Shown here: one piece after another, positions 58,557 to 64,000 of the stretch
Layout: the number at the start of each line of letters is the position of its first letter
How positions within the stretch are numbered: position 1 is the stretch's first letter
NCBI RefSeq assembly: GCF_042738955.1
Contig: NZ_JBHYHC010000028.1
Span: forward strand, 1 to 64,000
Source of the DNA: Umezawaea sp042738955
Lineage (GTDB): Bacteria > Actinomycetota > Actinomycetes > Mycobacteriales > Pseudonocardiaceae
DNA: 64,000 nucleotides
Reading direction: 5' to 3'
Made by a program: the position numbers and the translations under genes
Notes under the pieces: model-generated
Databases searched by the model: none
What the model saw: only the letters and a program-made list of their open reading frames with translations
What the model was told of the DNA's origin: nothing

Positions 58557-59149
58557 TCGACCGCCTCCCGGACCTGGTCGGGGGTGGAGAAAGTCAGCGG
58601 AGATGTAACTTGGATCACTGAACCATTCGCTTGGACGACGAAGCTGGCGGGCAGGTTCGGCGGCGCCTTCAGCACCTTGCGGAGCGCGTCCGACCCGTCG
58701 TAGAGCGACGGCAGGTGGACGCCGAGCTTGGTGAGCAGCTCCAGCCCGTCGGACTCGCCGCTCAGCACCTGGACGGGGATCACGGGCACGGCTCCCGGCT
58801 CCTGGGCGTACCCGTCCAGCACCCGGAGCTCCTCCTGGCACGGCTGGCACCAGGTCGCCCAGAAGTTGATGAGCGCCGGGCCGCCCGCGACGGTCGTGGC
58901 CACGTCTATGGACGCGCCATCACCCAGGCAGGTTGCGGTGACGCCCCGAAGAGGCGCGGGACCGTCCGGTCCACCACGGGGGCACGGTCGGAGCGCGGCG
59001 AGGCCACGGGCCGCGCCGAGGTCCTGGGTGGGCCGCTCGACCGCGGCGGGCCCCGGTGACGCCCGGTCGTCCGACCGGGGCCAGAGCGCGACCACCCCGG
59101 CCACGACCAGCACCAACGCCACGAGCGCCCACCGCGTCGCCGTCCTCAC
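58553..59149 (-). CDS. TlpA-like extracytoplasmic thioredoxin (Rv3673c)
   Basis: The 198-aa protein is anchored by an N-terminal helix (WALVALVLVVAGVVALW). The thioredoxin fold carries the redox pair Cys101-Gln-Pro-Cys104 in NFWATWCQPCQEEL; two further cysteines (RPCPRG and TATCLGDG) lie before it. It is probably a disulfide reductase or oxidase outside the membrane, possibly acting on MarP-type substrates encoded nearby. It overlaps nth and the Nudix gene by four bases each. Confidence 0.9.
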   Translation of the reverse strand: MRTATRWALVALVLVVAGVVALWPRSDDRASPGPAAVERPTQDLGAARGLAALRPCPRGGPDGPAPLRGVTATCLGDGASIDVATTVAGGPALINFWATWCQPCQEELRVLDGYAQEPGAVPVIPVQVLSGESDGLELLTKLGVHLPSLYDGSDALRKVLKAPPNLPASFVVQANGSVIQVTSPLTFSTPDQVREAVE

Positions 59150-59928
59150 CCGAGCTTCTCACCCTCCCGCACGCGGTCGGCCAACTCCAGCAGGTGCGGG
59201 GCCTCGTCGCCCTTGACCAGCTTCGCGGCCTTGTCCGGGTCGACCTCCCCGATCCCGTAGGACGGGCACTGCGGCGCGAGGAAGCAGGCGCCGCACGCGG
59301 GCTTCTTGGCGTGGCAGACCCGGCGGCCGTGGAAGATCGTCCGGTGGGACAGCATCGTCCAGTCCTTGCGCTCGAACAGCGCCCCGATGGCGTGCTCGGC
59401 CTTGACCGGGTCCTCCTCGGTGATCCACTCCCAGCGGCGGGTCAGCCTGCCGACGTGCGTGTCGACGGTGACCCCAGGCACGCCGAAGGCGTCGCCGAGC
59501 ACCACGTTGGCGGTCTTGCGGCCGACGCCGGGCAGGGTGACGAGGTCCTCCAGCTTGCCGGGGACCTCACCGTCGAACTTCTCCACCAGCGCGGCGCCCA
59601 ACCCCAGCAGGGCGGTCGCCTTGTTCCGGTAGAAACCGGTCGAGCGGATCAGCTCCTCCAGCTCGGCGCGGTCGGCGGAGGCGTAGTCGGCCGCCGTCCG
59701 GTAGCGCTTGAAGAGGGCGGGCGTCGCGAGGTTCACGCCCTTGTCCGTGCTCTGCGCCGACAGCACGACGGCGACGACGAGCTCCAACGGCGTGGTGAAG
59801 TCGAGTTCGCAGTGGGCGTCCGGATAGCCTAGTTCGAGCAAGCGGAGCATCCGTCGGGCCCGACGAACACGACCTAACCTGGTCTCCGTCTTGGCCGCAG
59901 GCGTTTGGCGAAACTTCGCGGTGGGCAC
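59146..59928 (-). CDS. nth: Endonuclease III
   Basis: This DNA glycosylase/AP lyase repairs oxidised pyrimidines. The 260-aa protein has the helix-hairpin-helix LPGVGRKTA with catalytic Lys138, Asp156 in VDTHVGR, and the 4Fe-4S cluster Cys205-x6-Cys212-x2-Cys215-x5-Cys221. The GTG start adds a basic N-terminal extension usual in actinobacteria. It is the first gene of the nth-tlpA-nudix-marP operon. Confidence 0.96.
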   Translation of the reverse strand: MPTAKFRQTPAAKTETRLGRVRRARRMLRLLELGYPDAHCELDFTTPLELVVAVVLSAQSTDKGVNLATPALFKRYRTAADYASADRAELEELIRSTGFYRNKATALLGLGAALVEKFDGEVPGKLEDLVTLPGVGRKTANVVLGDAFGVPGVTVDTHVGRLTRRWEWITEEDPVKAEHAIGALFERKDWTMLSHRTIFHGRRVCHAKKPACGACFLAPQCPSYGIGEVDPDKAAKLVKGDEAPHLLELADRVREGEKLG

Positions 59929-60056
59929 GGAACCAATGTACGGGCGTAGGCGTCCTCTTACGTCAGAGGCTCGACCCGCTCACGACCGAGGCTCTGCCCG
60001 CCGGAGGGACCCCTCTTGAGCCACCCGAAACTCGATGCGCAAGGATCGGAGCCATC

Positions 60057-60308
60057 ATGACTGCCTGGTTCGTCATCGCCGTTCCGATCATCATCATGTT
60101 CTTCGCGCTCTTCATGGAGCGCGTGGAAGCTCGTTTGCGCCACGTCGCCGTTCAGGAGGACGAGGTCGAGGAGTTCTTGGAGCAGGCGCGTCCCGACGAG
60201 GTCAGGGCGCTCTACGGGCACGGCATCGGCCGGGCCCTGGAGCTGTTCCGCCTGCGACGGCTGGGCGGTCGTGCCAGGAACCTGCGGCAGCGGCGTACCC
60301 GCCGCTAG
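60057..60308 (+). CDS. Small membrane protein (Rv3675 position)
   Basis: This 83-aa protein has one N-terminal helix (WFVIAVPIIIMFFALFM, residues 4-20) followed by a charged helical part (RHVAVQEDEVEEFLEQARPDEV) and an Arg-rich end. The ATG follows GGAG by eight bases. Its place between divergent nth and crp matches the mycobacterial arrangement. Function is unknown. Confidence 0.8.
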   Translation: MTAWFVIAVPIIIMFFALFMERVEARLRHVAVQEDEVEEFLEQARPDEVRALYGHGIGRALELFRLRRLGGRARNLRQRRTRR

Positions 60309-60531
60309 CAGGGCCCGCAAGACCTAGAGGTCCACGAAGCACCCTTCGTGGGCCTTACCGGGCTGTCTGGGGTTGGCGAAGATTGGTCTGTCTCCTTTGG
60401 AGACGGCGAGCCGGAAGGCGAACCACCGATCAACCCTTAGACTGCACTCAGTGATCGACGGCACGGCGCAGGCTCCGCCAAAAGGCGGAAGGCGCACGAC
60501 CATGCCGTCGCGTCTCGACAGGAGGGACGAG

Positions 60532-61206
60532 GTGGACGAGACCCTGGCCCGCGCGGGCATCTTCCAGGGGGTTGAACCGGCTGCAGCGGAGGCACTGGCG
60601 CAGACGCTGGAGTCCGTTGAATTCCCGCGTGGCCACGTGATCTTCGCGGAAGGTGAGCCGGGCGACCGGCTGTACATCATCCAGTCGGGCAAGGTGAAGA
60701 TCGGCCGGAAGTCCCCGGACGGTCGCGAGAACCTGCTGGGGATCTTCGGACCGTCGGACATGTTCGGCGAGCTGTCGATCTTCGATCCCGGCCCGCGGAC
60801 GTCGACGGCCACCACGGTGACCGAGGTTCGCGCGGTCAGCATGGACCGACCCGCACTGCGGACGTGGATCACGAACCGGCCGGAGATCGCCGAGCAGCTG
60901 CTGAGGGCCCTGGCCCGCAGGCTGCGCCGGACGAACTCCATGCTGGCCGACCTGATCTTCACCGACGTGCCCGGCCGAGTCGCGAAGGCGCTGCTCCAGC
61001 TCGCCCAGCGGTTCGGCAGCCAGGAGGCGGGACTGCTCCGGGTCACCCACGACCTGACGCAGGAGGAGATCGCGCAGTTCGTCGGCGCCTCGCGGGAGAC
61101 CGTGAACAAGGCGCTCGCCGACTTCGCCCACCGCGGCTGGTTGCGGCTGGAGGGCAAGAGCGTGCTGATCCTCGACCCCGAGCGGCTGGCTCGCCGGGCT
61201 CGCTAG
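60532..61206 (+). CDS. crp: Crp-type cyclic-nucleotide-responsive global regulator
   Basis: The 224-aa protein starts at the GTG six bases after GGAGG, and begins VDETLARAGIFQGVEP, matching mycobacterial Crp at the first residues and in total length. The cyclic-nucleotide pocket (MFGELSIFDPGPRTSTATT) and the helix-turn-helix (TQEEIAQFVGASRETVNKAL) are intact. An ATG at 60502 would add ten residues. It is probably a global regulator of carbon and energy genes, cAMP-binding by inference. A large hairpin follows. Confidence 0.95.
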   Translation: MDETLARAGIFQGVEPAAAEALAQTLESVEFPRGHVIFAEGEPGDRLYIIQSGKVKIGRKSPDGRENLLGIFGPSDMFGELSIFDPGPRTSTATTVTEVRAVSMDRPALRTWITNRPEIAEQLLRALARRLRRTNSMLADLIFTDVPGRVAKALLQLAQRFGSQEAGLLRVTHDLTQEEIAQFVGASRETVNKALADFAHRGWLRLEGKSVLILDPERLARRAR

Positions 61207-61217
61207 TTCCAGGCAAG

Positions 61218-61267
61218 AGTGAAGGGACCGGGCGCCGCCCCCGACGCGGCGCACCGGTCCCTTCACT
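61218..61267 (+). terminator. Terminator of crp
   Basis: A perfect 14-bp stem (61218-61231 with 61254-61267) encloses a further GCGCCGC/GCGGCGC stem. It starts 12 bases after the crp stop. Confidence 0.9.
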
Positions 61268-61623
61268 TCGCGCGGTCCATCCCCCGACGAACCGCGCTTC
61301 TCCAACCGGCGTTCAGGCCCCGACCCTCGTCGCCGGCGTGGAGGTCCTGGTTACCCAGTCCGATCTCCGCCGAAACCCGCGTCGATCTTCGTCTCACCGG
61401 GCCTTCCATCGGATGACCCCGTGTTGTCAACGATCGCACGGAGACTCCCCGGTACATCAAGCCCTGTCACCCTGTAAGACGTCGTGTTCAGCGGTTTCGT
61501 TGCCAACTTTCACCCAGTCATCCCATTGTTGTGACCAAATCGCAACGACCGTCTCAACGGGTGATGGACCACACCGGTGAAATGACTGGTACGGGCGTAC
61601 CACTACAAGGCACACTGGTACGC
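61268..61623. other. Intergenic region before the MFS gene
   Basis: No gene is supported in the first 300 bases. The region is less GC-rich near 61490-61560 and contains the operator-like palindrome at 61587-61602. The MFS promoter should be here. Confidence 0.5.
61587..61602. promoter_or_regulatory. Operator-like palindrome upstream of the MFS gene
   Basis: TGGTACGGGCGTACCA is a perfect 6-bp inverted repeat with a 4-bp spacer, 21 bases before the start ATG. A further half-site TGGTAC follows next to the ATG. Confidence 0.55.
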
Positions 61624-62874
61624 ATGTCCCACTCTGCCCGTTTCGCCGACTACCGCGCCGCCCTGACCACCCCCGGAATGCGCGGCCCCGTGGTCGCGTC
61701 CCTGCTCGCCCGCCTCCCGATCGCGATGGTCGGCCTGTCCCTGCTGCTCTACGTGCAGCGGTCGACCGGGTCGTTCGCCATCGCCGGGCTGGTGTCGGCG
61801 GGAGCGCTGGTCGGTGTCGCGGTGGGCGCGGTCGTGCAGGGCAGGCTGATGGACCGGCTCGGCCCGACCCGTCCGCTGCTCGCCACGATCGTGCTGCTGA
61901 TCGTGTTCTCCACCGCGTCGATCCTGGCCGTGGAGGCCAAGGCGCCGGTCGCCGTGCTGGTTCCGCTCGCGTTCCTGGTCGGGTTCAACGAGCCGATGGT
62001 CGGCTCGGCGTCCCGCGCGCTGTGGGCCCGGATGGTGCCCGCGGGCTCGACCCGGCTCGCCGGGTACGCGTACGAGGCGATCAGCATGGAGGTGTTCTTC
62101 ATCCTCGGCCCCGGCCTGTCCGGCCTGCTGGTCACGGCCCCGTGGGCGGGCACCGGCGTGGTCGTCGGCGTGGTCTGCATGGTCATCGGCGCCACCTGGT
62201 TCGCGCTCAACCCGACCGTCCGGGCCGTGCGCCCGGCCGTCGTGGAGAACCGCAAGCTGCTCGGCGCGCTGGCCAGCCCCGGCATGCGCACGGTCGCGCT
62301 CGCCGCGCTCGGCTTCGGCGTGACGATCGGGTTCATCGAGGTCGCGGTGCCCGCGGCCGCCGCGAACGCCGGTCACCTCAGCCTCGGCGGCCTGCTGCTG
62401 AGCGCGTGGTCGATCAGCTCCGTGGTGTTCGGCGTCCTGTACGCGATGCGGCCGTTCCCCAAGTCGATGCACCTGCGGCTGCCCGCGCTGCTCGGCGGGT
62501 TCGGCGCGCTGTCGCTGCTGCTGGCGATCCCGACCACGCTGATCTGGCTCGGCGTCACGATGCTGCTGGTCGGCACCCTGGTCACGCCGCAGGCCACCAC
62601 CCACTCGGCCGCGATCGAGCAGGTCGCGCCGAAGGGCACGGCCACCGAGGCGTTCGGCTGGGTCATCACCGCCGTGACGGTCGGCCTGGCCATCGGCCAG
62701 TCGATCAGCGGCTACCTCGTGGAGCACGTCGGCACGCCGGTCGCGTTCCTCGCGGCGGGCGCGTCGGGCCTGGTCGTGGCGGCGGCGGTGTGGCTGCTGC
62801 GCGGCACGGTCGCGGCGGGCATCCCCGCCGACCCGGCGGCCAAGCGGGTCGAGATGGACCTCGCGGCCCGCTAG
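61624..62874 (+). CDS. MFS transporter
   Basis: The ATG at 61624 (MSHSARFADYRAAL) gives a 416-aa, 12-helix major facilitator; an upstream start would run through the operator-like palindrome. Motif-A-like VVQGRLMDRLGPTRP follows the second helix, and a central loop separates two six-helix halves. The opening SARFADYRAALTTPGMRGPV is shared with a group of actinobacterial exporters of unknown substrate. It is convergent with the XRE regulator, sharing CTAG at the stops. Confidence 0.86.
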   Translation: MSHSARFADYRAALTTPGMRGPVVASLLARLPIAMVGLSLLLYVQRSTGSFAIAGLVSAGALVGVAVGAVVQGRLMDRLGPTRPLLATIVLLIVFSTASILAVEAKAPVAVLVPLAFLVGFNEPMVGSASRALWARMVPAGSTRLAGYAYEAISMEVFFILGPGLSGLLVTAPWAGTGVVVGVVCMVIGATWFALNPTVRAVRPAVVENRKLLGALASPGMRTVALAALGFGVTIGFIEVAVPAAAANAGHLSLGGLLLSAWSISSVVFGVLYAMRPFPKSMHLRLPALLGGFGALSLLLAIPTTLIWLGVTMLLVGTLVTPQATTHSAAIEQVAPKGTATEAFGWVITAVTVGLAIGQSISGYLVEHVGTPVAFLAAGASGLVVAAAVWLLRGTVAAGIPADPAAKRVEMDLAAR

Positions 62875-63500
62875 GCCAGGAACACGTCCAACCGCTCGAA
62901 CACGCTGCGCGCGGCCCGCACTTCCTCGGGTTCCTCGATGAAGGTGGCCGCGTGCACGTGTTCGAGGAACACCACCGACGGCCCCTTGTCCATGTGGAAC
63001 AGGGTGCACGGGTGGCCGATGCCGGGGTACGCGCCCTTGGCGAACGGGATCCGGCGGATCGTGATGCCCGGCTGCTCGCCGGGCATCGCGCCTTCGCTGG
63101 TGAACACCGTGCACCGGCTCGGGTCCTTCACGTGCACCGTCGGCACCGCGTGCGGGCTGAGCACGTCCACCCGTTCCGCGGTCTGCCCGAGCAGGGTCAG
63201 CACGGACTCGGCCTCCGGCCCCCAGTCGCACTCCAGGTACAGGTCACGGGCGCGGGCGGCTTCGCCGATCAGCACGTCCCGCAGCTTGCGCTCGATGCGC
63301 AGCGCGTGGAAGTAGGCGTGCAGGTCCGGCATCCACACGGGCGTGACCCCGTCCTCCAGCCGCCGGACCCGCGCCTCCACGATGTCCAACCGCTTGGCCA
63401 CCGCCTCGACGGTGAACCCGGTCGCCTCCCGCAGGTCGCGCAACTTCCCACCCAGGACGCGGCCGCGCAGGGTCGGCATCGGCACCGGTTCGCTCTTCAC
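62871..63500 (-). CDS. XRE-type regulator with DUF5753-like C-terminal domain
   Basis: The 209-aa protein (GTG at 63500 after a G-run; ATG 63479 is an alternative) has an N-terminal helix-turn-helix (LGGKLRDLREATGFTVEAVAKRL) and a C-terminal domain like DUF5753 (TVFTSEGAMPGEQ; GPSVVFLEHVHAATFIEEPEEV). Such proteins are abundant in Pseudonocardiales and Streptomyces and often pair with a small acidic partner, which is not seen here. It lies between the MFS gene and the DnaN-like gene, from which it is divergent. Confidence 0.8.
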   Translation of the reverse strand: MKSEPVPMPTLRGRVLGGKLRDLREATGFTVEAVAKRLDIVEARVRRLEDGVTPVWMPDLHAYFHALRIERKLRDVLIGEAARARDLYLECDWGPEAESVLTLLGQTAERVDVLSPHAVPTVHVKDPSRCTVFTSEGAMPGEQPGITIRRIPFAKGAYPGIGHPCTLFHMDKGPSVVFLEHVHAATFIEEPEEVRAARSVFERLDVFLA

Positions 63501-63576
63501 GCCCCCCACGCTAGTCGGACCGCCGCTGACCTCGCACGACCAAGAATTGTCGTACCCCTTGGATAGCTTCCTGACC

Positions 63577-64000
63577 ATGGACCTCACCGCCACAACAGCA
63601 GACCTGGCAGGAGCGGCGGCCGAGGTCGCCCGCCTCCTCCCGACCAGGGTCCACGACCCGGTCTTGGCGGGCCTGGTCCTGCACGCCACCGACCGGGTCG
63701 AGCTGTCGGGCAGCGACCGAGAACACGCGGTCCGACTGACCAGACAGGCCACGATCCACACCGAGGGCACAGTCCTAGTACCGGCCAGGCCTTTGGCCGA
63801 CACCCTCCGCACCCTCGACTCCCCCCAGGTCCGCCTGGTCGTGGAGGGCTCCCGCTTGGCCATCCGCACCTCCAACGCCCGCTTCGCCCTACCGCTACTG
63901 GACCTCTCGTCCCACCCAGGCATCCCCCACCTCCCACCCGCAGCAGGCACCGTCTCCGCCTCCGCCCTGGCCTCGGCAGTCCTCCCGGTGGCCAGCGCCG
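63577..64000 (+). CDS. DnaN-like sliding-clamp paralog, 3' end cut by window
   Basis: The first 141 codons are visible. The sequence follows the first domain of the DNA polymerase III beta clamp: PVLAGLVLHATDRVELSGSD, the GTVLVPARPLADTLRTL strand-helix and RFALPLLDLSSHPGIPHLPP, then the start of domain 2 (ASALASAVLPVASA). The context (a transporter and an XRE regulator, not dnaA-recF) indicates an extra copy and not the replicative clamp. The gene runs off the window. Confidence 0.75.
   Translation, partial: MDLTATTADLAGAAAEVARLLPTRVHDPVLAGLVLHATDRVELSGSDREHAVRLTRQATIHTEGTVLVPARPLADTLRTLDSPQVRLVVEGSRLAIRTSNARFALPLLDLSSHPGIPHLPPAAGTVSASALASAVLPVASA

Overview
This window is high-GC chromosomal DNA from an actinobacterium. 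It is most likely one of the Pseudonocardiales (Saccharothrix/Actinosynnema/Lentzea-like), although the genus cannot be fixed from sequence alone. The reasons are strong G/C third-position bias, many GTG starts, frequent ATGA/GTGA gene overlaps, an F420-type oxidoreductase, a mycobacterial-type Tad locus, Crp and MarP of mycobacterial type, and gene order that repeatedly matches what I recall of the Mycobacterium tuberculosis Rv3644c-Rv3676 segment. No phage, insertion sequence or CRISPR array was recognised.

Layout. 1-7.7 kb: a DHA2 drug exporter (cut by the window edge) coupled to a MarR regulator, a hot-dog thioesterase, two tandem SNase-like/Excalibur lipoproteins, an F420 oxidoreductase, small hypotheticals and a transglutaminase-like protein. 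A tRNA-Thr(CGU) with its own terminator follows. 8.0-15.2 kb: a large surface protein, then a divergent uronate module (GH88 hydrolase and LctP-type permease on the minus strand; kduI, kduD and an IclR regulator on the plus strand). 15.3-17.2 kb: a lone 623-aa protein with nuclease-like motifs that looks acquired. 17.2-24.6 kb: a minus-strand replication cluster (conserved gene, topA, small membrane protein, MFS-tmk fusion, holB). 24.6-28.4 kb: two paralogous lipoproteins and a K+-independent proton pyrophosphatase. 28.5-31.6 kb: an MrfA-type helicase and a small PrimPol protein.

31.9-40.3 kb: a Tad (Flp pilus/secretion) locus of the Rv3654c-Rv3660c type, interrupted by two unusual low-complexity spacers. 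The first contains a striking 7/14-bp repeat lattice. The locus is followed by a 6C RNA, an HAD-IB phosphatase and a strong candidate for the RNAP-binding Ms1 RNA, with promoter, closing stem and terminator all visible.

40.4-47.0 kb: a peptidoglycan-recycling operon (GH3 NagZ-like, NamZ, AmiE-like serine hydrolase) followed by murR-murQ. 47.0-51.4 kb: an Lrp regulator divergent from kynA-kynU (tryptophan to anthranilate), a secreted protein, a degenerate Fic protein and a GNAT enzyme. 51.7-61.2 kb: acsA, NhaA, a holin-like protein, an EphE-like hydrolase without the usual nucleophile, then marP-nudix-tlpA-nth, a small membrane protein and crp. 61.6-64 kb: an MFS transporter, an XRE regulator and the start of a DnaN-like sliding clamp.

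Two points are most worth following: paralogs or fusions that have lost catalytic motifs (the tmk domain, the EphE-like hydrolase, the Fic protein), and the non-coding content of the Tad region (repeat lattice, 6C RNA, Ms1-like RNA). Gene numbers for M. tuberculosis are from memory and were not checked by search.
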